Below are positions 56,262 to 63,784 of a DNA stretch of 64,000 bases, piece by piece. The notes under the pieces are model-generated. The model was not told the origin of the DNA, did no database searches, and worked only from the letters and a program-made list of their open reading frames with translations. Made by a program: the position numbers and the translations under genes. Numbering within the stretch: position 1 is the first letter of the stretch; every line of letters begins with the position of its first letter. This DNA is from Rehaibacterium terrae (GTDB taxonomy: Bacteria > Pseudomonadota > Gammaproteobacteria > Xanthomonadales > Xanthomonadaceae), in NCBI RefSeq assembly GCF_014202935.1, contig NZ_JACHHX010000002.1, positions 68,857 through 132,856 on the forward strand, read 5' to 3'.

Positions 56262-56309
56262 TTGACAATCTGCGCGGGGGGGCGTGCGCGGCGCACCCGA
56301 TCCGGGTGC
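56262..56309 (+). promoter_or_regulatory. Leader of module copy 1: TTGACA, G7 tract, 7-bp dyad
   Basis: TTGACA at 56262-56267 is followed by 8 bp and a G7 tract (56276-56282), with no good -10 box at 16-18 bp. A perfect dyad GCACCCG-ATC-CGGGTGC spans 56293-56309, and GCATAAGGAG supplies the ribosome site. The rest of the 278-bp gap after gspE (56050-56261) holds a half palindrome (~56090) but no gene. Confidence 0.5.
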
Positions 56310-56327
56310 TTGGCATAAGGAGATGTC

Positions 56328-56792
56328 ATGCTGCGTCGTACGCTTTTTTTCGTTGTGCTCGCGCTGTGCTCGCAGGACGCACTCCCCACCACGCTGCCCA
56401 CGGTGACGGTGGTCGGGTATCGTGTCAGTGGCTGGACCACGCTGTGCGAAGGCTCCGGCTGCAATGCCTATATCAGGCCCTCGACCAGCGAGCCACTGCC
56501 GGGAGAGGCGTCGCTGCCGCCGGAGGATGACCGTATCGGCATCGAACAGGTATGCAGCCCGGACAAGTCCACGCGGGAGAATGCTGCTTGGGATGCGTAC
56601 AAACGGATGATGAGTGCATACTACTCGAATGCGTACGATCTGAGAAATAATGATGCCGAAATCCAGTCCAACTTGATTCCGATCATAATGAATTTCAGCA
56701 ATGGCTCGGTTGGTAGTTACTTGCGCACCACTGCACAATATACGTCCGCAACTGGCGGACTGATTGAAATTCAGGCGCCGAATTGCGGCTGA
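56328..56792 (+). CDS. Small exported protein A1 of the duplicated module
   Basis: 154 residues, not recognised. MLRRTLFFVVLALCSQDALP looks like a signal peptide. The mature start (LPTVTVVGYRVSGWTTLCEG) and a Cys pair at CEGSGC are shared exactly with A2 (first ~47 residues). The middle differs, and the end (FSNGS..., EIQAPNCG) is conserved again. Six bases separate its stop from the B1 start. It is likely periplasmic or secreted, perhaps a type II substrate or inhibitor, judging from position only. Confidence 0.6.
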   Translation: MLRRTLFFVVLALCSQDALPTTLPTVTVVGYRVSGWTTLCEGSGCNAYIRPSTSEPLPGEASLPPEDDRIGIEQVCSPDKSTRENAAWDAYKRMMSAYYSNAYDLRNNDAEIQSNLIPIIMNFSNGSVGSYLRTTAQYTSATGGLIEIQAPNCG

Positions 56793-56798
56793 TAGGCC

Positions 56799-57788
56799 AT
56801 GGTGAAGATTAAAAAGCCTGGCGTATGGCTGGTTGTTGCGGCGCTCGCGATCGCGAGCGCCGCTCTGTATGCGTGGATATCTCGCGTCGATGACGCCCGC
56901 GGGTGGGTGGATGCGCAGCTACGACATCCCTTGTATAGCGATGCAGTGCAAGCACCAGGCGGCTCGATCAGTTCGCTTTCGGAGTCTGCGTCTGCGGAGC
57001 AATTGCGTCAGCAGGGCATGGTTATGGTGTCATCCGTTGCCTGGTTGGATCGAGTGGCCAGCCTTGAGGGGCTTGATGAAGAGCTTCTGACGCGGGCTTG
57101 GGCGGGCGACACCAAGGCGATGGCGGCATTCGCCGAGCTGGGATTTCGGTGCGCGGAATTCGATCCGACTCGACGGGACTATGCAGCCCGGCTGGTCGAA
57201 AAGTCTCCGGTCGGCAGCCCGGAGCGGGTAGCGCGGGAGAGGGCCGCCCGGCTGATGATTGCCTATTGTGGAACCGCGTATCGTTGGTTCTCGCCCGATG
57301 GACCGAAAGACGAAATCCTGAAGATGCTGCGCGAGGCGGCGGATCGAGGTGACTTGGTCGCAAGAGCGGATGGGTATTTCATGGGGGAGGACGAAGCACA
57401 ACTGTTGGATGTGCTGGCAGCCTCGGACGACCCTTGGGTTGTAGAGCGTGCTTTGGGCAGGCTGGTAATGCAGCGCGACGGACCTGTCGGTCAGCAGGCT
57501 GAAAGCGGAGTGTTTGCGCAGAACATGCCCCGGGATGAGGTCAATCGCATCAAACTCGCGGCAGCACGATGGCGCGCATGCGAGTTGGGGGCGCCTTGTG
57601 GTCCGAATCAGGCGTACGAGTTGCTCAGTTGTCTGCAACACGGCAACTGCTCATTGGATATGGATGTTCGCACCAATATCCGTCAGCGCGAGCTGTCGGG
57701 CCGGCAGTTCGAGCTGATGCAGAAATACCTCGCGGCGCTGGATGCGCGGCTGGCGGAGCAAGGCATCCGGCTGGGTGGTGGGCGCTGA
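56799..57788 (+). CDS. Bitopic periplasm-facing protein B1 of the duplicated module
   Basis: 329 residues, not recognised. A single N-terminal membrane segment (residues ~9-26) follows basic residues, so the bulk should face the periplasm. The rest is mainly helical, with Sel1/TPR-like stretches (WAGDTKAMAAFAELG, AADRGDLVARADGYF). Conserved Cys residues (FRCAEF, IAYCG, RACELGAPCGP, LSCLQHGNC) suggest disulfides. The C-terminal ~85 residues are nearly identical to B2. It is probably co-translated with A1, and the pairing suggests that A and B interact. Confidence 0.6.
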   Translation: MVKIKKPGVWLVVAALAIASAALYAWISRVDDARGWVDAQLRHPLYSDAVQAPGGSISSLSESASAEQLRQQGMVMVSSVAWLDRVASLEGLDEELLTRAWAGDTKAMAAFAELGFRCAEFDPTRRDYAARLVEKSPVGSPERVARERAARLMIAYCGTAYRWFSPDGPKDEILKMLREAADRGDLVARADGYFMGEDEAQLLDVLAASDDPWVVERALGRLVMQRDGPVGQQAESGVFAQNMPRDEVNRIKLAAARWRACELGAPCGPNQAYELLSCLQHGNCSLDMDVRTNIRQRELSGRQFELMQKYLAALDARLAEQGIRLGGGR

Positions 57789-57822
57789 GACGAGGTGCCG
57801 GTCGGCGACTCGGAGCGCAGTC

Positions 57823-57874
57823 TTGACAATGCGGGGGGGGGGGGTAGCGTGCGCGGCGCACCCGATCCGGGTGC
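57823..57874 (+). promoter_or_regulatory. Leader of module copy 2: TTGACA, G12 tract, TAGCGT, dyad
   Basis: TTGACA at 57823-57828 and TAGCGT at 57845-57850 are 16 bp apart, and twelve of those bases are an unbroken G run (57833-57844). The dyad GCACCCG-ATC-CGGGTGC at 57858-57874 and the ATAAGGAGATGTC ribosome site follow. A change in G number would change -35/-10 spacing, the classic layout of a phase-variable promoter. Confidence 0.5.
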
Positions 57875-57892
57875 TTGGCATAAGGAGATGTC

Positions 57893-58345
57893 ATGCTGCG
57901 TCGTACGCTTTTTTTCGTTGTGCTCGCGCTGTGCTCGCAGGACGCACTCCCCACCACGCTGCCCACGGTGACGGTGGTCGGGTATCGTGTCAGTGGCTGG
58001 ACCACGCTGTGCGAAGGCTCCGGCTGCAATGCCTATTTCACGCCCTCGACCAGCGAACCGCTGCCGGGGGAGGCGTCGCTGGAGCCGGAGGACCCGGGTG
58101 CCGCCAGCGTCGAAATGGTTTGCAGTGGTGATGTAATCACGCGGGAGTCGCAGATGTGGTTGGCGTACAGGGCGATCATGTTGGTCCGATACGGGGCACG
58201 GGCTGCGAGGGAAGACCTCAACAACATCCACCGCGAGTTCCTGATCCTGTTCAGCAATGGCTCGATTGGGAGGTACCAGCGGTCGGATTCGGAATTTCGG
58301 AGCAGTCACGGGATGGACGAGATAGAGGCGCCGAACTGTGGGTGA
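57893..58345 (+). CDS. Small exported protein A2 of the duplicated module
   Basis: 150 residues; paralogue of A1. The signal peptide and first ~47 residues are identical to A1, also at DNA level; the central ~60 residues have diverged (AYRAIMLVRYGARAAREDLN); the end FSNGSIGRY and EIEAPNCG is conserved. It is preceded by the G12-tract leader. Function unknown; the pattern of fixed ends and variable centre suggests diversification or gene conversion. Confidence 0.6.
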   Translation: MLRRTLFFVVLALCSQDALPTTLPTVTVVGYRVSGWTTLCEGSGCNAYFTPSTSEPLPGEASLEPEDPGAASVEMVCSGDVITRESQMWLAYRAIMLVRYGARAAREDLNNIHREFLILFSNGSIGRYQRSDSEFRSSHGMDEIEAPNCG

Positions 58346-58352
58346 AAAGATC

Positions 58353-59363
58353 ATGAAACGCTCTGGCTGGCTGGCGGGGTTTGCGGCGTTGATGGTCGTG
58401 GCAGTAACGGTGTTCTATGTGTTGTGGCGGACGGAAGGGAGCCCTGCCCCGCCGAAAGCGAGTGGCGCGATCGACACGGACTTGCTGGCCCGGTCAGACT
58501 CGGTAACTGGGGCCATGCCAACTTCTGCGGCTGAGCGGGCAGAGCTTGGGTCCAGTCGGGATGGCAGGATATGGGAGGCGGTGGACAGCTCTACCATGGA
58601 CAGACTTGATCGGGTCTGGCACACCAGTCAACTGGATTTCGATTTGTTGTTGCTCCGTGCGCAGGGTGGCGACACGCAAGCCATGGCCGCGGTAATTGCG
58701 CTCGCAGGGCGCTGTGGGCCGTTCTGGCCGATCCGTGGGGATCGATACCATGCGCGGCACGCTGTAGAACAAGCGGCAGTGGGGACTGCCGAGCGCGCAG
58801 CACGCGAGACGGCTGTCGAACTGCTCGCATCCTACTGCGATGTGCCGTATCCGCAAGGTGAGCTGTCTGAGGGTCGTATACCCAAGTTCTCGTCTGCGCT
58901 GCGGGAAAGAGCCGAACAGGGTGATTTGCTGGCCAGAGCGCATCATACGTTCGAGGAGGAGAGTGAAGCCGATGTGCTGGCGGTGCTGTCAGCGTCCCAT
59001 GAGCCGTGGCTGATCGAGCGAGCTCTGCAAGCCTTCGCTGAGGGCAGAGGAGAGGTCGCAAGGCAACTGGATCGGGAGATTTTTCCTCCAGAGCTTTCCC
59101 TGCAGCGAAGCGAGGTCGAGCGCATCAAATGGATGGCGGCACGCTGGCGTGCCTGCGAGCTGGGCGCCGCCTGCGGGCCGAATCAGTACCACGAACTGAG
59201 CCAGTGCCTGTATCTGGGCAACTGCGGTCTGGGGATGGATGTCCGCACCTACATCCAGCAGCGCGAGCTGTCGGGCTGGCAGTTCGAGCTGATGCAGAAA
59301 TACCTCGCGGCGCTGGATGCGCGGCTGGCGGAGCAGGGCATCCGGCTGGGTGGTGGGCGCTGA
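58353..59363 (+). CDS. Bitopic periplasm-facing protein B2 of the duplicated module
   Basis: 336 residues from ATG 58353 (7 bp after the A2 stop); a GTG at 58338 would overlap A2. The N-terminal membrane segment is WLAGFAALMVVAVTVFYVLW. The layout matches B1 (GGDTQAMAAVIALAGRC, AEQGDLLARAHHTFEEE, SASHEPWLIERAL), with the C-terminal WRACELGAACGPNQ and the last ~35 residues almost identical. Not recognised as any known family. Confidence 0.6.
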   Translation: MKRSGWLAGFAALMVVAVTVFYVLWRTEGSPAPPKASGAIDTDLLARSDSVTGAMPTSAAERAELGSSRDGRIWEAVDSSTMDRLDRVWHTSQLDFDLLLLRAQGGDTQAMAAVIALAGRCGPFWPIRGDRYHARHAVEQAAVGTAERAARETAVELLASYCDVPYPQGELSEGRIPKFSSALRERAEQGDLLARAHHTFEEESEADVLAVLSASHEPWLIERALQAFAEGRGEVARQLDREIFPPELSLQRSEVERIKWMAARWRACELGAACGPNQYHELSQCLYLGNCGLGMDVRTYIQQRELSGWQFELMQKYLAALDARLAEQGIRLGGGR

Positions 59364-59526
59364 GACGAGGTGCCGGTCGGCGACTCGGAGCGTGGGGCTG
59401 ACAACACAGCACGCGCGGCGCCATTCATTCGGTGTGCTTGGCATAGACAGATGCATTCTGCACGGCGGTACCGTGCCCTCTGAGCGGCTGCTGCCCCCGT
59501 CGAGTGCAGCTGCCCTCATGCTGAAA

Positions 59527-59532
59527 TACAAT
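59527..59532 (+). promoter_or_regulatory. Possible -10 box for the gspF-L operon
   Basis: TACAAT (five of six matches) 33 bp before the gspF GTG. No convincing -35 box was seen. Because the inserted module separates gspF from gspE, the downstream operon needs either read-through or its own promoter here. Confidence 0.35.
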
Positions 59533-59564
59533 CGCGCGGACATCCGCTGCCTCATCGGTGGTTC

Positions 59565-60782
59565 GTGCCCCTGTTCCGCTACAAAGCCCTGAGCACTGCC
59601 GGTGATGCGCTGGAAGGCCAGATGGAGGCGGACAGCGCCGAGGAGGTGATCGCCCGTCTGCAGGATGCCGGGCATCTGCCGGTGGAGGCGCGGCGGGCCG
59701 ATGAGGTGGCCGAGACGGGGTCGCTGGCCTCGCTGTTCCGGCGCCAGGATCTGGATGCCAGGCAGGTGCTGCAGTTCACCCAGCAGCTGGCGACCCTGCT
59801 CGGCGCCGGCCAGCCGCTGGACCGTGCGCTCGGCATCCTGATGGACCTGCCCGAGTCGGCGCCGGCGCGACGGGTGCTGGCGCGGGTGCGCGAGGCGGTG
59901 CGCGGCGGCGCGCCGCTGTCGACGGCGCTGGAGCAGCAGCACGGCGTGTTCTCGCGGCTGTACGTGAACATGGTGCGCGCCGGCGAGGCCGGCGGCAGCC
60001 TGCACGAGACGCTGGCGCGGCTGGCCGACTACCTCGAACGCAGCCAGAGCCTGCGCGGACGGGTGATCAATGCGCTGATCTACCCCGCCATCCTGGTGGC
60101 GATGATCGGCCTGGCGCTGATGTTCCTGCTCGGCTACGTGGTGCCGCAGTTCGAGCTGATGTACCAGGGCCTGGACGCCGAACTGCCGCTGCTCACGCGC
60201 ATCGTGCTGGCCTTCGGCGCGGCGGTGCGTGATTACTGGCTGCTGATGCTGGTCGCGCTGGCGGCGTTGGTGGTCTGGTTCGACCGCAAGCGCCGCGACC
60301 CGGCATTCCGGCACGCCCTGGATGGCTGGCTGTTGCGGCGGCGGCTGTTCGGCCCGCTGATCGCGCGACTGGAAACCGCGCGGCTGGCGCGCACGCTGGG
60401 CACGCTGGTGCGCAACGGCGTGCCGCTGCTGTCGGCGCTGGCGATCGCCCGCAACGTGCTCGGGAACCGGGTGCTGGCCGAGGCGGTCGAATCCGCCAGC
60501 GAGGCGGTCAAGACCGGCGGGGGGCTGGCGCATGCGCTCGCGGCGCATCCGGAGTTTCCGCGGCTGGCGCTGCAGATGATCCAGGTCGGCGAGGAGTCCG
60601 GCGAGCTGGACACGATGCTGATCAAGGTCGCCGATGCCTTCGACCAGGAGACGGCGCACGCCATCGAGCGCATGCTGTCCGCGCTGGTGCCCGCCCTGAC
60701 CGTGCTGATGAGCGTGGTCGTGGGCCTGGTCATCCTCGCCATCCTCACGCCGCTCTACGATCTGACCACGACGATAGGTTGA
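59565..60782 (+). CDS. gspF: Type II secretion inner-membrane protein GspF
   Basis: 405 residues from a GTG (MPLFRYKALSTAGD). Two GspF domains (LLGAGQPLDRALGIL and TLVRNGVPLLSALAIA) and three membrane helices (YPAILVAMIGLALMFLLGY, the segment near residue 225, and the C-terminal one) match the family. It links the ATPase to the pseudopilus base. gspG overlaps its stop (TGATG). Confidence 0.95.
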   Translation: MPLFRYKALSTAGDALEGQMEADSAEEVIARLQDAGHLPVEARRADEVAETGSLASLFRRQDLDARQVLQFTQQLATLLGAGQPLDRALGILMDLPESAPARRVLARVREAVRGGAPLSTALEQQHGVFSRLYVNMVRAGEAGGSLHETLARLADYLERSQSLRGRVINALIYPAILVAMIGLALMFLLGYVVPQFELMYQGLDAELPLLTRIVLAFGAAVRDYWLLMLVALAALVVWFDRKRRDPAFRHALDGWLLRRRLFGPLIARLETARLARTLGTLVRNGVPLLSALAIARNVLGNRVLAEAVESASEAVKTGGGLAHALAAHPEFPRLALQMIQVGEESGELDTMLIKVADAFDQETAHAIERMLSALVPALTVLMSVVVGLVILAILTPLYDLTTTIG

Positions 60783-61228
60783 TGCCCATGCGTTCCACCG
60801 TTTCCCGTTTCACCGCCTCCCCGGCCGCCGCCCGCGCGCGCGGCATGAGCCTGATCGAGATCATCATCGTGATCGTGTTGATCGGCGCGGTGCTCACCTT
60901 CGTCGGCAGTCGCGTGCTCGGCGGCTCGGACCGGGCCAAGTTCAACCTCGCCAAGTCGCAGGTCGAGACGCTGGCGCGCAAGGTCGAGAACTTCGAGCTC
61001 GATGTCGGCCGCCTGCCGCGCCAGCTCGACGAGCTGGTGAGCAACCCCGGCGAGACCGGCTGGCTCGGGCCCTACGCCAGGGCTGAAGAGCTCAAGGACC
61101 CCTGGGGCAACCCGTTCGAATACAGCCCGACCGGCGGGCAGGGGGCGGCCCGCTTCACCCTGGTCAGCTATGGTGCCGACGGCAAGCCCGGCGGCGACAG
61201 CGTGAACCAGGACATCCGCTACGAGTAA
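60782..61228 (+). CDS. gspG: Major pseudopilin GspG
   Basis: 148 residues from ATG 60782. The prepilin cleavage site is RARG-MSLIEIIIVIVLIG, with Glu at +5 and Met instead of the more usual Phe at +1. The ~21-residue leader is longer than the 6-8 residues usual for GspG. The C-terminal DPWGNPFEYSP and YGADGKPGG loop, which binds calcium in the family, is intact. It is the main subunit of the type II pseudopilus. Confidence 0.95.
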   Translation: MPMRSTVSRFTASPAAARARGMSLIEIIIVIVLIGAVLTFVGSRVLGGSDRAKFNLAKSQVETLARKVENFELDVGRLPRQLDELVSNPGETGWLGPYARAEELKDPWGNPFEYSPTGGQGAARFTLVSYGADGKPGGDSVNQDIRYE

Positions 61229-61240
61229 GGGAGCGCCGCC

Positions 61241-61696
61241 ATGGCCGCCCGTGCCGCGCGCGGCGTCTCGCTGATCGAGGTGCTGGTGGTGGTGGCGCTG
61301 GTCGCGGCACTGGCCGCCGGCCTGGCCGCCACGCTCGGCGGCGGCATGGCCGGCCTGCAGCTGCGCGGCACGGCGCGCGAGATGGCGGCGCAGATCAGGC
61401 ACACCCGCGGCCTGGCCATCGTCCGCGGCGAGCCGCAGTTCTTCGAGATCGACGTGACCGAGCGCCGCTGGACCGCCCCGGACGGCAGGGGCGGCACCCT
61501 GCCGCACGCGCTCGAGTTGCGCGTGCTCGGCGCCGCCGAGGAGCAGATCGAGGACGACGTGGCGCGGATCCGCTTCTTCCCCGACGGCTCGTCCAGCGGC
61601 GGCGTGGTGCGGCTGCGCCGCGACGGCGCCGAGTGGCGCATCGATGTCGCCTGGCTCACCGGCGAGGTGCGCGTGCGGCGCGGGGAGGCGCCATGA
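61241..61696 (+). CDS. gspH: Minor pseudopilin GspH
   Basis: 151 residues. Cleavage site ARG-VSLIEVLVVVALVAAL with Glu at +5. The GspH/FimT C-terminal domain (RHTRGLAIVRGEPQFFEID) follows. It is thought to sit at the pseudopilus tip or join it to the shaft. It lies 12 bp after gspG and overlaps gspI (ATGA). Confidence 0.92.
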   Translation: MAARAARGVSLIEVLVVVALVAALAAGLAATLGGGMAGLQLRGTAREMAAQIRHTRGLAIVRGEPQFFEIDVTERRWTAPDGRGGTLPHALELRVLGAAEEQIEDDVARIRFFPDGSSSGGVVRLRRDGAEWRIDVAWLTGEVRVRRGEAP

Positions 61697-62124
61697 GGCG
61701 GGCGCGCGGCTATACCCTGATCGAGGTGGTCGCCGCCTTCGCCCTGCTGGCGATGGGGCTGGGCCTGCTGCTGGGCATCCTCGGCGGCGGCGTCGGCCAG
61801 GCGCGTTGGTCGGCTGAGGCCAGCGAGGCGGCGCAACACGCACAGACGCTGCTCGACACCGTGGGCGTGGGCGCGCCGATCGAGCCCGGCAGCCTGGAGG
61901 GGGAGAGCGGGGATGGCCGTTTCCGCTGGACCCTGGCCGTCGAGGAATACGAGCACGAGTACGGCGACGAGGAGCAGGGCGTCGCGCCGGCCGGCGAGCC
62001 CGCGCGCGGCGTGCAGGTGCTGAAGCTCTACAAGGTCGAGCTGGCCATGCGCTGGGGGGCGGAAGGCCCGCGCGAGCGTGCGGTGTTCCGCACCCTCAGG
62101 CTGCGCCAGGTGGCGATGGAGTGA
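61693..62124 (+). CDS. gspI: Minor pseudopilin GspI
   Basis: 143 residues from ATG 61693. Cleavage site RARG-YTLIEVVAAFALLAMG with Glu at +5. The C-terminal VLKLYKVELAMRW part matches GspI. It initiates pseudopilus assembly with GspJ and GspK. Its start overlaps the gspH stop. Confidence 0.9.
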   Translation: MRRARGYTLIEVVAAFALLAMGLGLLLGILGGGVGQARWSAEASEAAQHAQTLLDTVGVGAPIEPGSLEGESGDGRFRWTLAVEEYEHEYGDEEQGVAPAGEPARGVQVLKLYKVELAMRWGAEGPRERAVFRTLRLRQVAME

Positions 62125-62129
62125 CCGCC

Positions 62130-62801
62130 ATGGCCCGCTCCCGCGGCTTCACCCTGATCGAGCTGCTGCTGGCGACCGCCATCCTGGCCACCGGGCTGGC
62201 GATCGCCTTCGCCGCCTTGCGCACCGCCGGCGCCACGGTGAGCAGCGCCGAGGCGATGATCGAGCGCACCGAGCGGGTGCGGATCGTGCAGCAGTTCCTG
62301 CGCCGGCAGTTCGGCAACGTGCTGCCGCTGGCGTTCGCGCGTGACGAGCGGACCGGGCAGGGCATCGTCTTCGAGGGCGGGCGCGACGGGCTGCGTTTCG
62401 TCGCACCGATGCCCGGCTACCTCTCACGCGGTGGTCCGCACCTGCAGTCGCTGCGCCTGGCGCCCGGCGCGGACGGCCAGCGGCTCGAGTTCGAGCATGT
62501 GCTGCTGGTCGGCGACGAACTGATCGAACCGGACGAGCCGCGGCCGCCGGTGGTGCTGCTGGACGGCATCGCCGAGGCGCGCTTCGCCTACCGCACGCTC
62601 GACGAGCGCGGCGAGCTGGCCGACTGGACCGACACGTGGGAAGACGCCGGTCAGTTGCCGCTGCTGGTGCGCATCGAGCTGCGTTTCACGGATGAGCGGA
62701 TGCGTTGGGCGACGTTGGAGACGCCGCTGCCCCTGGGCTTCGGCCGGGTCGCCGCGCCGGCCGTGGTCGCGCCGCCACCGCGGCGGGGAGGACAGCGGTG
62801 A
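62130..62801 (+). CDS. gspJ: Minor pseudopilin GspJ
   Basis: 223 residues from ATG 62130, which has a GGAG site 8 bp upstream; a GTG at 62121 overlapping the gspI stop would add three residues. Cleavage site RSRG-FTLIELLLATAILATG with Glu at +5. The GspJ domain (PLLVRIELRFTDERMRW near the end) follows. It forms the tip complex with GspI and GspK. Confidence 0.9.
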   Translation: MARSRGFTLIELLLATAILATGLAIAFAALRTAGATVSSAEAMIERTERVRIVQQFLRRQFGNVLPLAFARDERTGQGIVFEGGRDGLRFVAPMPGYLSRGGPHLQSLRLAPGADGQRLEFEHVLLVGDELIEPDEPRPPVVLLDGIAEARFAYRTLDERGELADWTDTWEDAGQLPLLVRIELRFTDERMRWATLETPLPLGFGRVAAPAVVAPPPRRGGQR

Positions 62802-63784
62802 TTTTTCACGCAGAGCGGGGATCGGGAAGCGGGAGCCAGCGCGTTGGCGTGGGCGGCGCGCGGATTGACGGCCGTGCCCGTGGCGTGCCCGGGCGATCAC
62901 TCCGATCCCCGCCTCCCCACGACGGCATCGCCCTGGTCCTGGTCCTGTGGCTGCTCGCCCTGCTCACCGCACTGGTCGCCACCTTCGCGGTCACCGCGCG
63001 CAGCGAGCAGATGCAGGCGCGGCATCTGCGCTTCGGCATCGAGGCGCGCTACGCCGCGCTGGCGGGGATGGAGCTGGCGGTGGCGCGGATGATGGACCCG
63101 GACCCGCGGCGACGCTGGATACCCGATGGCCGCGAGTACCTCACCGTCTTCGAGGGCGCCGAGCTGCTGCTGCGGGTACAGGACGAGTCGGGCAAGCTCG
63201 ACATCAACGTGGCCGATGACCTGAGCCTGGCGCGTTTCTTCGAGGCGATAGGGGAGGACAGCGAGCGTGCGCTGCGCCTGGCCGGCGCGATCGTCGACTG
63301 GCGCGACATGGACGATTTCGTCCACCTGCACGGCGCCGAAGGTCCGGAATATGCGGCCGCCGGTCTGCCCTACGGGCCGAAGAACCGCGCCTTCGATACG
63401 CTGGGCGAACTGCAGCAGGTACTGGGCATGGACTACGACACCTTCGAACGCGCCGCCCCTTACCTGACCGTGTTCACCGGCCGGCCGCCCGATCCGGCGC
63501 TGGCCGAGGGGCCGGTGCTCGCCGCCTACGGTTACCCGAACGAACTGATCGAAGCCTGGCTACAGACGCGCCAGGCCTGGTCGCCGGACAGCGGCGAGCC
63601 GCCGCCGTCGACGCCGGACGGGCAGCCTTACATGGTGTCGCCGGGGAGCGGCACGTATAGTATCGCCAGCCTGGCGACGCTCGCCGATGGCAGCCGGGCA
63701 TCGACGCATGCCGTGGTGCGTGTCGGCAGCGCCGCTCCGCATGGCCCGCCGTACGCACTGCTGCACTGGCGCGAAGGGAACTGA
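62798..63784 (+). CDS. gspK: Minor pseudopilin GspK
   Basis: 328 residues if it starts at GTG 62798 (overlapping the gspJ stop). The hydrophobic pilin segment is IALVLVLWLLALLTALVATF after a Gly, without Glu at +5, as is usual for GspK. The large GspK alpha domain follows (DESGKLDINVADD, TFERAAPYLTVFTG). The leader before the cleavage Gly is ~43 residues and unusually long, and its first half is made of GC-rich 7-mers, so an internal GTG (for example near 62885) may be the true start. It caps the pseudopilus tip. Confidence 0.88.
   Translation: MIFHAERGSGSGSQRVGVGGARIDGRARGVPGRSLRSPPPHDGIALVLVLWLLALLTALVATFAVTARSEQMQARHLRFGIEARYAALAGMELAVARMMDPDPRRRWIPDGREYLTVFEGAELLLRVQDESGKLDINVADDLSLARFFEAIGEDSERALRLAGAIVDWRDMDDFVHLHGAEGPEYAAAGLPYGPKNRAFDTLGELQQVLGMDYDTFERAAPYLTVFTGRPPDPALAEGPVLAAYGYPNELIEAWLQTRQAWSPDSGEPPPSTPDGQPYMVSPGSGTYSIASLATLADGSRASTHAVVRVGSAAPHGPPYALLHWREGN

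Larger units (their letters stand above)
56262..59460 (+). repeat. Tandem two-gene duplication between gspE and gspF
   Basis: Two direct copies (A1-B1, A2-B2) with an offset of 1565 bp at the A starts and 1575 bp at the B ends. Leader plus the first ~47 codons of A, and the last ~35 codons of B plus ~45 bp after it, are virtually identical. The middles are clearly diverged. A third, decayed leader (CTGACAA ... GTGCTTGGCATA) lies at 59398-59448. Confidence 0.85.
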
